This document shows positions 54,901 through 63,417 of a stretch of DNA of 64,000 bases, in pieces (positions within the stretch are counted from its first letter, which is position 1; every line of letters starts with the position of its first letter). A model generated the notes under the pieces. It searched no databases and was not told where the DNA came from. It saw only the letters and a list, made by a program, of their open reading frames with translations. The DNA comes from Tribonema minus (taxonomy: Eukaryota; Sar; Xanthophyceae; Tribonematales; Tribonemataceae), in the NCBI GenBank assembly GCA_017506865.1, contig JAFCMP010000445.1, forward strand, positions 868,001 to 932,000, given 5' to 3'. Made by a program: the position numbers and the translations under genes.

Positions 54901-57900
54901 CATCGTGAGGTACGCGCCTACCGCGCGCTCGAACTGGCGGTCTAGCAGCAGCAGCTCCGCCTGCGCCTCCAGCACGTGCGCGCCAAGGCGCGCCCTGAGC
55001 GCTGACTCAATGGCCGCCATCAGTAGCGACAGGCTGTAGAGCTCCTTCGTGGCAGCGGCGCCCTGATGGCGGCAGCGGCAGCGGGAGCGACAGCAGGGAG
55101 CGCAAAATGACGCCTTGGTGAACTACGGTGGCACGCTTTGAATGTGTGTGTTCCTCCGCATGGGGGGGTATGTATGAGGCGCGCCCTGAGCGCTGACTCG
55201 ATGGCTGCCATCAGCAGCGACAGGCTGTAGAGCTCCTTTGCGCCCTGACACGTGGTGGCGACGGCGACGTGGGGCGAGCAGAGCGTGTGTGCGTGCGTGT
55301 GCGTGAGAGCGACATCGACGCTGCAAGTACAGCGCGTGTGTGTCTTGGAGGTATGTATGTTGCGTGACCTGAGCTCTGGCTGCACAGCCGCCATCAGCAG
55401 CTACAGGCTGTAGAGCTCATTTGCAGCGGCGCCCTGACGCGCAGCAGCGGCAGCAGCGATAGCGTAAAGCATTTTGTGACGATGACGTCTCGGTGGACTT
55501 AGGTTGGACGCGAATTTTCAGGCACGTTCCACTCTGTAGAGGGGCATGTATGTATGTTGCGTGACCTGAGCGCTGACTCTATGGCCGCCATCAGCAGCGA
55601 CAAGCTGTAGATCTCCTTTGTGGCGGCGGCGCCTTAATGGCGGGGGCGACGGCTGCGGGGGCGCACACGGTGTGAGAGCGACATCGGAGCCAAGCGTGTC
55701 TCGGTGGGGTATGTATAGTGCGCGTAAGCGCTGATTCCACGGCCATCATCAGCGGCGATAGGCTGTAGAGCGCCTTAGCGGCGGCGACGCCCTGATGGCG
55801 GCGGCGGCGGCGGGCGCGGTAGCGGGGAGCGCAACATGTTTTGTGGTGATGATGCCTCAGTGGACTTGGGCTGACCGTCACCATGTTTCTACTGTGTCGT
55901 GCAGGGCGGCGCAGTCCGTGTCGATATACAATCTTGACGCTCATGAGTACTGCTGCGAAGCGCCTCGGGACCTCCTCCGTGTAGGTTTAGGGCTGGGGTG
56001 AGACCCCCCGCGGGCACACCGCATGGGCCGCTTTGCCACGCTCTGCCAAAAAACGTGTTGAACTTGGTCATCGCCGCCTCCAATACATATAACAGTATGA
56101 TTTCAGCAGTGACTAGTGTTTTCAACAATCGCCTTCCTTCACCTGCGCCTGGCGAGAGGGTGCCGACGCGGCGGTGTCAGCGGTTGAAACCTCCGCTCTC
56201 CGTGCCGCCGCCGCGGCGTCGCGCGGGTGCCCCCACCGTCGCACCGTCTCCAGGAACAGCGGTGGCTGCAGTGACGGCCCAAGCACAGGGGGGCGCGCGT
56301 GAGCTGCGCCGTAGAGGGTCCAGAGGCGCTGGCGTGTACGCGTGCACAGCGCATGTGACAGCGTCTTTGCGCCTGAAAGGCATCGTCAATGTGACACAAG
56401 AGGCGTTCGCGTGCGCGCGAGAGCACGCGCGCGGCGCACGCGGCAGCCCTCGACGGGTGCTTGCCGACTCGATGCTGCTTGACAATGTGTGAGCAAGCAG
56501 CGCCGCGGTCTAATGTGTAAAGTGCAAATGATGACAATCGTGAGGTGAGTACTCCGGAATCGCCACCACTAGCGCTTCGTCTCAGAGAATGCGGCTGCGG
56601 CGACAGCGCGCGCGCACGGGCAAGGGGGGCGCATGAGGTAGCTGCACGCAGAGGGATCTGTGTGCGCTACACACCAAGAATTGCGCGGGCCGTAGCGTTG
56701 CGGGCCGCAATGGCGCGCACGCTGCAGACGGGAATCAGGTCGGGCGCGACCTGCTCTTCAACAGTCACTTCAACTTTAAAATGCTCACAACGCTCGCTGA
56801 GGCGCTCGCCGCGTGCAGCTCTGCCTGCAGACCTCGCACAAAAATCATCAGTGGCCGTGCAGACTGGTCACCATCGCCGGTACGCGTGATGCTTCTGTCA
56901 ACGAAGCTGTGTCACCACGCTGTAATCGTTAGAACAGCATGCAGAGCGTTTCTGATGTATGAGCCGCGCAACGCTCAGCAATAAAAGATCCTGTTTTGCT
57001 GACTTTACGCAACCCCCATCTGGAAGCGCTGTTTCCATGGACGTTGAGTGTATCGTGCCGCGCAATATCGATGGGCGGCGGCCGCACCTTGGCCGTGCGC
57101 AGTTGCTCCAGTATCAGTCCTCGAACGCCATGTTCAGCCGTGCAGTCCGGTCACGGACGCGGTAGGCGTGCACTGCTCAGCAACAAAGATCCCGTGCGCC
57201 GACCGCTTCGAGCGACTCTTGTTGCACGCAGAGACTCAATGAACGTTGAATATATTCCGCGCAATGTCACTTGGCGGCGGCCGCACCTTGGTGATGAGCA
57301 GGTGCTCCAGTATCAGCATGTACATGAAGCCCGCCAGGCATGTGCTTCGAGTTGTAATTGAGGTTGTATACTTCAAAGTACATGTGTTTTGTAAAAGGCG
57401 GCGGTCGTACCTTGGCAGTGAGCAGGTGCTCCAGTATGAGCATATACACGGAGCCCGCCAGGCGCAGCGACGCCGCAGGCAGCGCCTCCCCCCCGCCCTC
57501 TGGGGGTACGACAAAGGACAGAGAGAAAGGAGAGAGGGGGGGGGGGGGGGTTGAGCACAGAGAAGGACAGAGGGGAGGGGGGGGGGGGCACAACAGTCGC
57601 AGCGGCGGTGATTACCGGTGGGGCGCGTGAAACCAGCTTGCTGCAGTAAACAATACAAAAGGACAGGTGCTTGCAGCCACGGGTACAGCGGGGGTTGCGG
57701 CGGCAGCGGCTAACCCTAACCCTAACCCTAACCCTAACCCTAACCCTAACCCTAACCCTAACCCTAAGGTGCTGGTGCCGCGCGGCGCGTGCGATGACGA
57801 ATTACAGCAGAGCGCCACGATCAGGCAGTGGGAAAGGCCGGCATGTCGCAGCAACGCGCTATTCAGAAGCAACTAGCCATGACGGCATTTCGGTTGTTCC

Positions 57901-60900
57901 TCATCATCCTACCGCTGACTGCATCAGCGTATAAATTTCCAACCCTACTCGCGCACCTTGCTGCGGCATTACGGCAGTGCGCCACGATGAGGCAGTGAGA
58001 AAGGCGGGCATGTCGCAGCAGCGCAGCATTCAGGAGCGAGTGGCCACGACGACATGCGGTTGTTCTCAACACTGTGCCGCTGACCCTATCAGTTCGCGTC
58101 CTAGATCCAGGTCCACGAGGACATGATTTCGGAGGCAAAATGGTGTCAAGCGACCACATGGCTGACGTTCAACATCAGTCAGAACGCATTGTCAACCATT
58201 GAGCGATTTCGCGTACATGTCTGTGGCAAAATGCGTCAGAACTGCGGCTGCGGATATAGAACAAAGCGGGCCACAAACGCGCCGTAATTGCATTTGTCTC
58301 GCGCCCCATTCAGCGCCAAACTTGGCAGTCACGCCTACGCGTAATCCCAGCGTCAACGCACCTTGCTCCGGCAGCGGCGGCACATGCGGCGCGATGGCGT
58401 CTAGCCGCCCTCTGCGCGCGAACGCGTAGATCCACTGCTCCCACGCCGCGGCGTCCGAGCCCAGGAGCAGGGGGGTCTCGGCCGCCGCGGCTTCGTAGCG
58501 GCCTTCCCCCATGAGCTCCTCTAGCCTTCGCGCAACCTGGACGCAGAGTGCGGCGTCGCAGGCGGCAGATCACACCAGTTGTTAGTGAACAGAGGTATGT
58601 AGCGTGGCAAAGTGCTTAAAAGCGCTTGAAAGCGAGGCCTTTGTGGCCTGCGTGCCACATGCATATCTCAAGCGCCGTCACTTCGTAGCGGCCTTCCCCC
58701 ATGAGCTCCTCGAGCCTGCGCGCAACCTGGACTCGCAACGCGGCATCGAAGGGTGGTGTCAATCAGCTTGTGGTGGCGAGCGGTACTGTTGAAGCGGTGC
58801 GTCATGCGCGCTCGAAAGGATCAGCGCGCCACTTCACGGTGAAAAGCTTGAGGGTTGTCGAGCAAGTTCCTTGCTCAGGCCTTCCTCCAACACTACACTC
58901 CTTCCCCCATGACCTCCGCCAGCCTGCGTGCAACCTGGACACAGAATGCTGCGACAGAGCACATCAGCTGTCCCTGAGCAGAGCTTTGAAGCGTGGCGAA
59001 ATGCTTGTAAGTCAGGCCCATGTGGCCTGCGTAGCACGTGCAATATTTTGAGCGCCGTCACCGCGCACCAGTGCATGCGACGCGAAGTGGCGTCTCCACG
59101 CACCAGAGTGTGGCGCGAGTGCGTGCGCAGCAAGTGGCGATTTGCATAATGCGGCGCGCATGCATGCTTCCCATGTCACTACATGCATGCAGTTGTCACT
59201 CCTGTCATGTATGTTTATGCAGCGTGCCGGCAGAAGTACTTCAGGGCGTGAAGCTGGGGCCGCAGAGTGCCTGAAACGACGCCTGCAAGGCACAGTACGC
59301 GCGCAAAGTGCAAGCAGTGACACCCCAACGCACCAGGTTGTGGTATGAGTGCGTGCGCAGCGAGTGGCGGTTGCACAGCGAAAGGCATGTACTACATAAA
59401 CTAATACTTGAAGTAACCTCTACATTCAAAACATGTAATGGTCACAACGTAACCCGGCAATACCACAGTGGCTCACCAGATCGCGGTACGAGTGCGTGCG
59501 CAGCGAGTGGCGGTTGCGCAGCGCGACGCGCACGGCGGCGCCCGCGTCGCCGCGCTGCAGCGCCCACGCCACGCTGTCGTCGACGTCGCGCACGCGCGCC
59601 ACCACCAGGTCCTGCGCAGCGCACACGTGAGCACAGAACATCCGAGTTGAGTTAGCGCTCAGCCACTTGAGGATAAATTGGTACTTGAGGCCAATCAAAA
59701 GACGGCAGGTGGTGAGCATACGTAACCCTGACCCTGGCCAATGCTGGCGTGCAGCAGCAGCTTTGGTCGTGATAGCCACCACCAGGTCCTGCGCAGAGCA
59801 CGGGAGAAAAGTGCATTAGCGTGATGTCAGCGCTCAGCCACTTTGGGGTAAACTGGTCCTAGATGATAGTTTGGGATAAATTGGTACTAGAGGCCAATCA
59901 AAAGACGGCAGATCGTGAGCGTAAATAACCCGCGACGCTGTCGTCGACGTCGCGCACGCGCGCCACCACCAGGTCCTGCGCAGTGCACGCGCGAGCATCG
60001 ACGGGATGTCAGCGCTCAACCACTTTCAGGCCAGTTGAAGAAGGATTGGTACTACTCGGCGATGTGAACACGGCAGATACTGAGAGTAACCCTAACCCTA
60101 GCAAATGCTGTCATCGACGTTGCGCACTCGCGCCACCACCAGGTCCTGCGCAGCGCACGCGTGAGCATCAGCGTTGTGTCAGCGCTTCGCCACTTCACGC
60201 CAGTTGAATAATTGTTGGTACTAGGTCGCATGTGAACACGGCAGGCACTGAGCATATCCCTGACTGCAGCCAATGCTGGCATGCAGCGGCAGCACTGGCA
60301 ACGAGAGGAAAGAGCGCATCGAGCCCCGCGGACGCAGGAGAGAGCAGCGGCAGACTGCACACTCAGAGTGCAATCCTTCACTGCAGATGTACAAGCCAAG
60401 CTGACACACTTCGCATGTACGCCTACTAGCTATTCAGCTTTGACAACGACAGGTCCTGTGCGCACAATGGGGCAATGGCACAACGCTCAGCCGCTGCGGG
60501 CCACGCCAGCAGCCGATCACAGATCGAAAGAGTGAATGCCAGCTGCAGTGCGATGCGCAGACGCGACGGCGGAGTCGACGCGCGCACAGCGTCGCGCGCG
60601 CGCCGCATCGGGGGCCTGTGCACGCTAGCGCCAGCGAGGAATCAGCGCGCCGAGCGGGCCGGAAGCGAACGCGCGCGCCACGCCGGGCAGCGGCGCCGCG
60701 CACGCGGCATCACGCGCCTGGGGTGCGCTGAGGCGGTGGGGATCGCTAAAGGGCAGTCTCAGAAAGTCCCGCAGCAGATGCTGATGCGGCGCAGACTGCA
60801 CGCGATGAGAGGGCGCGCCCCTGCAGCTCGCCGTGATTGAGCGCTTGCCGCACGCGCTGATGAGCGCTGCTGCTGCGCGCAAACATACATACATACCTGG

Positions 60901-63417
60901 GGCGCGGCGATGAAGAGCGCAGGCGGCAGGCCGGCGGTCGTCGCTGCCGTGGCGACGGTGGCGGCGGCGGCGGCGGCCGTGTTGATGTGCATCGCCGACG
61001 CCGCCCCGGCCTGGGCCGCCTTGCCCCTGGGCCACCTGCGCAGGCCAGAGACGTGCACATGTGAAGGGTTAGGATTGTGCGCGATTTGTGCGCAAGGGTA
61101 CCAAGTTGAGAACCTCGACGTACGATATGCTCTCGCCGTCACGCCCACGCGCTGAAATGGCGTACTCCGCGTTATGGCTCGGTGACGGTCACCGCAGCAG
61201 TGTATCCAGTTCGGCCTGATCAAGGAGCTCCTTGCATCTGTCTGAGCAAGGTGACAAGCTGGCCAGCGCGCCAGGGCACTATAGCCAACATCTCTCGGGA
61301 CGCGCCCGGGTCCTCTGTAGACGGCGGAGAGATGCATGCGTACAGCGCGTGATGTTCAGGGTTTAGATTAGCCCTACCCCTAACCCTAGCCCTAAATCCC
61401 ATCATCTGTGGGTGTGGCCTGCACCCAGGATGAAGCTACATGCGCTTCAGCAACTGAATCGACACTTCTATGTAAACTGAGGCACTTCTACTTTGAAGTA
61501 TTGTCATGCGGCACCATACATTCCGAAGTCCTTTGAAGCATGTACGCTGCAAGGATACATACATACTTGCATACATACCGTATCGCGCCGGGGCTCCACG
61601 ACGTGCTGGCCATGCAGTAGTGCCCTGCCAGATTGTTCTGCCAGCCGTTGAGGGGCAGTGTGTCCGCCGCGAGCACCTGCGAGGGGCCATCGAACGCGAT
61701 TGATGAGCGCACCAATTCATTCATGAGTGAATTCATCCTTGAACAGGTGCAAGTTTTAGCGCGCCGACATGAGAAACGGGCGCTAACGTGGTGCCTGCAC
61801 AGCAGCGCTGAGCAGCGAGGTCAAGATGCCTCGGTTGGAGCTATAAGCATGGTGCCTTTGTGATAGTTCAAGTGTGATAATTAAGTTTAACCCCTGGGCA
61901 CAGCGCCGCCACCGTGCGGTACTTTAACCCTGATTGTGACCTTAGCGTAGCCCTCGCCCCCAGTCTTACTTCACACATGTGTAATCATGAAATGTGATTC
62001 TGGCGTGCAATCTGAGGAGCTGCCTTTTCAGGCACAGACAGCAGTGATAAATGAGTGTGCTCTTGCAAACTTGTGATGCACAGGCGGGGCGCATCTCCGC
62101 GCCTACTGCGGCAACAGGCTACGAGTGCGTGGCCATTTTCCATCATGTTCTGTTTTGATCTACATATCAGTCAAATGTCAAAGTATTACTCGGAAGTAAG
62201 TACTTTGAAGTAGTGCCTTAGAAATATTGCAATGTCAAATACTCAATGCGCACTCACAAGCACCTGAGGCGGGTGAGCAGCGACGCCCCCAACAAAGTGG
62301 GGGATGTGAAGCGGGGGGGGGGGGGGGGGGGGGCACCCGTGACCGTAACCCTAACCCCTGGGCATGCAGATCAATAGGGCTTGCGTCTATCACGCCGAAG
62401 CAGCCGACCCGGTGCTGCTCCGTCACGATTGCCTAGGGTTAGGGCTAGGGTTACGGTGAGGTCAAAAGCTCCAGACTCCGGGCGTGCACGCGAGACGCAG
62501 TGATTTTGCCGGTCTTCTGCCGGCTCATCACCGGTCTTGTGTGCAGCCAGCTCACGCAGCGCCGACACCGGCTCCCGCGTCTGTGCGACGTGTACCCTGC
62601 GGGCCTGCCGACGCCCGTCCACGCCGAATCCCTATACACTGCGCAGCTCTTCCAGCTGGTGCACCAGCTCAGCATGCCCCACGACGCGGCGGCCCGGGTT
62701 CTGCGCACGATGTTGGAGCGGTGCTCCGCACACCTGCGCATCGACCTCGAGCCCCTCACTCGGCTCTTGGAAAGCGATCCGGCGCCGGGCCTGCCACGGC
62801 GATGATGGCCAAACCCTAACCCTTACCCTAACCCGGGCCTGCCATCGAGGATGGCCTACCCCTAACCCTAACCCTAACCCTGGCCATGCCCGCGATGGCA
62901 GGCCCGGTGCCTGGTTCGTTGTTGAGCAGCCGAATGAGGGGCGCGAAGTCGACGCGTAGGTCTGCGGAGTCGTGCGCACAACCTGGGCCGCCATGTCGCG
63001 GGGCATGCCGACCAGCCGTAAGAGCTCCACAGTGTACATGTAGGTATTCGGTGCGGACGGTCGTCGGCAGGCCCGCGGGGAGCGTCGCATAGACGCGGGA
63101 ACTGGTGTGGGCGCTGTGTGAGCCGGCTGCACGCGGAGCGCGCAGCTCTGATGGCCTTGCGCACATGAGGACACGAGCGAGGAGTCAAAGTCGCGCAGGG
63201 TACATAGGCAGATACGCCCACGATTCACGCGCTCACGCACGCGCGGAGTGCTGCCACAACAACAAAAAACGCACCTCGCCGGTGGCCCTTTTCCAAAAGT
63301 AGGGTAGACAGGCAGGCTCGCAATGCACACACGCACATGCGCACGCGGAGCGCAGCGACAAAAAAAGAGAACGCACCTCGCCGGTGGCCCTTCGCACGAG
63401 CTGGACCTCGGGCTGCG
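45925..63417 (-). CDS. VPS41: VPS41, HOPS tethering-complex subunit (C-terminal ~705 aa; N-terminal propeller beyond right edge)
   Basis: Minus exons 63417-63377, 61676-61579, 61035-60897, 59611-59477, 58536-58362, 57499-57411, 56265-56191, 55062-54815, 53598-53491, 52382-52265, 51425-51345, 50899-50792, 49683-49598, 48638-48491, 47812-47705, 47298-47227 and 46212-45925 (TAG). All phases agree. In order: PEVQLVRRATGE, LPLNGW, FIAAPQ|DLVVARVRDVDD, the helical LLLGSDAAAWEQWIYAFARR, SVYMLILEHLLTAK, FLETVRRW, VLEAQAELLLLDRQFERAV, HVFKLIEQHSLF, VRHVDKLPAAQVV, HWYLHLLF, LYAQFAPPF, LWDEMVFVLGRLGRTQ, AIEFVGAHDKDLWYRLIDYS, VPEGMRIQGLREKLGKITSD. A terminal RING-like module follows (FACGHSFHEACL...CPGC). 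VPS41 bridges HOPS to Rab7-type GTPases and drives late-endosome/vacuole fusion. The 49598 donor is GC (AAAG|GCAAGT). The first Cys pair of the RING is not clear, and the start at 63417 could be 63412. Confidence 0.93.
46957..47070 (-). repeat. Shadow copy of VPS41 exon 16 plus TTAGGG run
   Basis: At about 47065-47010 (minus) CGTGCCGGTCGAGTCTGCGC...CGCCAG|GTACACG repeats the exon-16 end (47227, CTGCCTGTCGAGTCTGCGC...AATCAG|GTATCG). It is followed at 46957-46983 by TTAGGG-type units (GGGGTTAGGGTCAGGGTTAG). Confidence 0.8.
47525..47610 (-). repeat. Shadow copy of the VPS41 exon-15 end plus TTAGGG run
   Basis: Minus GGTCACCTCGGACTACAGGT, TTCAG|GTGCGCACTC at about 47570-47535 repeats the exon-15 end (47705, GATCACCTCAGACTACAGG and the same donor). 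A GGGTTAGGGTTAGGGCTAG run lies just upstream on the plus strand (47584-47604). Confidence 0.88.
47870..48150 (-). repeat. Shadow copies of the VPS41 exon-15 acceptor and start
   Basis: A near-perfect copy at about 47953-47885 (GTGTACGACGTGGACCTCGC...GGCATGCGCG) precedes two remnants near 48018 (GGTGTACGACATAG) and 48106 (GGGTGTACAGCGAAG), each led by TTCCC(G/C)CT-type text. The real start is 47812. Confidence 0.88.
48205..48385 (-). repeat. Two shadow copies of the VPS41 exon-14 end with donor
   Basis: Minus TGGTACCGCCTCATTGACTA...CTGGACCACGCCGGG|GTACG at about 48275-48212, and a variant at about 48383-48315 with CACCACGCCGGGACACG. Both follow the true exon end (48491). Copy 1 keeps a perfect donor. 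Confidence 0.92.
48780..49235 (-). repeat. Three shadow copies of the VPS41 exon-14 acceptor and start
   Basis: Minus CTCGCAG|AGCGCTGTCCGTGC at about 48842, CCGCAG|AGCGCTGTGACTAC at about 49059 and CTCAG|GACGCTGTCCTTGC at about 49222 echo the real start (48638). All are preceded by C-rich/poly-C tracts on the minus strand (G-runs on plus at 48660, 48860, 49079, 49157 and 49240). One has a CGAATGAGG insertion that breaks the frame. Confidence 0.9.
50690..50745 (-). repeat. Shadow copy of the VPS41 exon-12 end with donor
   Basis: GACTCTGACTTCCTGCGCTT...GCGCCGCTAGAG|GTATGT on the minus strand at about 50748-50698, almost identical to the real end at 50792. Codons for DSDFLRFLRGSAFAPLE are intact, so alternative use as a mini-exon is conceivable only if an acceptor existed. 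I see none. Confidence 0.92.
51660..51722 (+). repeat. (CT)n/(CA)n microsatellite, left of the MITE
   Basis: CTCTCT tract, then CACAGACACACAGACACAG and (AC)n up to the element's left flank. A second (TC)n/(AC)n block lies at 51964-52080. The element apparently landed in a pre-existing microsatellite, splitting it. Confidence 0.95.
51727..51959. mobile_element. hAT-like MITE (non-autonomous DNA transposon), about 233 bp
   Basis: Terminal inverted repeats AGGGTTGCCAAAAC and GTTTTGGCAACCCT are perfect over 14 bp and extend imperfectly through CGGTA/CCGTACC. The flanks are ACACCGCT and ACACCGCA (7 of 8 matching), fitting the 8-bp target duplication and AGGGTTGCCA-type ends of hAT elements. The interior is AT-rich compared with the neighbourhood and has no ORF of note. 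It contains several TACGGT/TTACGGTC sub-repeats in both orientations. It lies in VPS41 intron 10. Confidence 0.82.
52100..52240 (-). repeat. Shadow copies of the VPS41 exon-10 end
   Basis: Minus CAGCTGCGCGGCCGCCACGA, TTTGCAG|GTGACGCC at about 52140-52108, and GATCTGCGGGTGACGCG at about 52218-52203, repeat the exon-10 end (CAGCTGCGCGGCCGCCGCGA, CTGCAG|GTGACGC at 52265). Confidence 0.85.
52434..52468 (+). repeat. CCCTAA-type run in VPS41 intron 9
   Basis: TAACCCTAACCCTAAATCTA and further degenerate units. Shorter relatives sit at about 52628, 52890 and 53874. The intervening DNA (about 52470-52980) is itself a two- to three-fold decayed tandem sharing GCATGGCGGCGCGG and TGATGAGGTCAGGATCT. Confidence 0.8.
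54430..54700 (-). repeat. Two shadow copies of the VPS41 exon-8 end
   Basis: On the plus strand CTGTACGCAGCGCCGTCGCC...GCGCGCGCGGCGGCGGCGG is repeated at about 54622-54710, and a shorter GTACGCAGCGCTGTCACCAG at about 54460-54500. The true end is 54815. TAACCCTAACCCTACCTG lies right at the true donor (54800-54817), so the donor GTAGGG overlaps telomere-like sequence. Confidence 0.88.
55175..55805 (-). repeat. Four shadow copies of the VPS41 exon-8 acceptor and start
   Basis: Minus CAG|GGCGC...AAGGAGCTCTACAGCCTGTC...CTGATGGC(G/A)GCCAT recurs at about 55248-55180, 55432-55385, 55632-55580 and 55790-55735, before the real start at 55062. The spacers share GGTATGTATG, GTGAGAGCGACATCG and GATGATG phrases, so whole 180-200 bp units were duplicated. 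Stops or indels occur in at least two copies. Confidence 0.92.
57035..57345 (-). repeat. Shadow copies of the VPS41 exon-6 end with donor
   Basis: ATGCTCATACTGGAGCACCT...AAG|GT(A/G)CG on the minus strand recurs at about 57335-57285 and, more decayed, at about 57120-57080, with the same GCCGCCG flank. The true end is 57411. Confidence 0.88.
57711..57767 (+). repeat. Longest telomere-like array in the window, (TAACCC)9.5
   Basis: 57 bp of perfect TAACCC units in intron 5 of VPS41 (TTAGGG in the VPS41 sense direction), bounded by CGGC on the left and GGTGCTGG on the right. Confidence 0.97.
57790..58060. repeat. Degenerate tandem duplication beside the telomere-like array
   Basis: ATTACAGCAG(A)GCGCCACGAT, CAGGCAGTGGGAAAGGCCGG, CATGTCGCAGCA and CTAGCCATGACGGCATTTCG at 57790-57910 are echoed at 57970-58080 (ATTACGGCAGTGCGCCACGA, GAGTGGCCACGACGACATGC). 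Each unit has a CCCTAA or CCCTA start. Confidence 0.85.
58675..58950 (-). repeat. Two shadow copies of the VPS41 exon-5 acceptor and start
   Basis: Minus CCAG|GTTGCGCGCAGGCTCGAG, GAGCTCATGGGGGAAGGCCG at about 58726-58680 and CCAG|GTTGCACGCAGGCTGGCG at about 58937-58900. The real start is 58536. The phrase TTTGAAGCGTGGCGAAATGC/TAGCGTGGCAAAGTGC is duplicated with them. Confidence 0.9.
59060..59380 (-). repeat. Shadow copies of the VPS41 exon-4 end
   Basis: CGCCACTCGCTGCGCACGCA, CTCATACC (minus) recurs at about 59372-59340 and 59135-59100, repeating codons for RHSLRTHSY of the real exon 4 (end 59477). Confidence 0.88.
59770..60160 (-). repeat. Three shadow copies of the VPS41 exon-4 acceptor and start
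   Basis: Minus GCGCAG|GACCTGGTGGTGGC recurs at about 59792, 59973 and 60147. The middle copy extends through CGCGTGCGCGACGTCGACGA, CAGCGTCGCG and the last through GTGCGCAACGTCGATGACA. Flank text (GTGTCAGCGCT(C/T)..CCACTT, ATTGGTACTA) is duplicated too. The real start is 59611. Confidence 0.92.
62520..63125. repeat. Large inverted repeat with telomere-like spacer
   Basis: The arm 62535-62812 on plus matches the reverse complement of about 63125-62885 (shared GCAGCC(A/G)GCTCAC(G/A)CAGCG, CCGCGTCT(G/A)TGCGACG, GGGCCTGCCGACG, GCATGCCCC(A/G)CGAC). The spacer 62813-62881 is mostly CCCTAA units. The arms carry an acceptor-like GTGCAG at their outer ends. The arms differ by substitutions and indels, and only arm 1 keeps an open frame. 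Confidence 0.88.
62547..62807 (+). CDS. Unidentified exon-like open segment on plus strand, inside a VPS41 intron
   Basis: It follows GTGTGCAG on plus and stays open for about 85 codons: RLCDVYPAGLPTPVHAESLY, QLFQLVHQLSMPHDAAARVL, HLRIDLEPLTRLLES. The composition looks coding and helical. The inverted copy at 63125-62885 is frameshifted. No donor GT follows before the stop TGA at 62803-62805, so it could be a terminal exon of a nested plus gene or a displaced exon fragment. I do not recognise it. It is not needed for VPS41, because the flanking VPS41 exons join in phase without it. Confidence 0.35.
63255..63300 (-). repeat. Shadow copy of the end of the first VPS41 exon seen here
   Basis: Minus TGGAAAAGGGCCACCGGCGA, G|GTGCGTTTT repeats codons for RRATGE and the donor of the exon ending at 63377 (GCGAAGGGCCACCGGCGAG|GTGCGTTCT). 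Confidence 0.9.

Noticed and set aside
45925-63417. Assignment of the gene to VPS8 because of the solenoid plus C-terminal RING
   Set aside because: LPLNGW, APQDLVVARVRDVDD, AIEFV...DLWYRLIDYS and the GMRIQGLREKLGKI segment follow the VPS41 order, and the length after the propeller fits VPS41.
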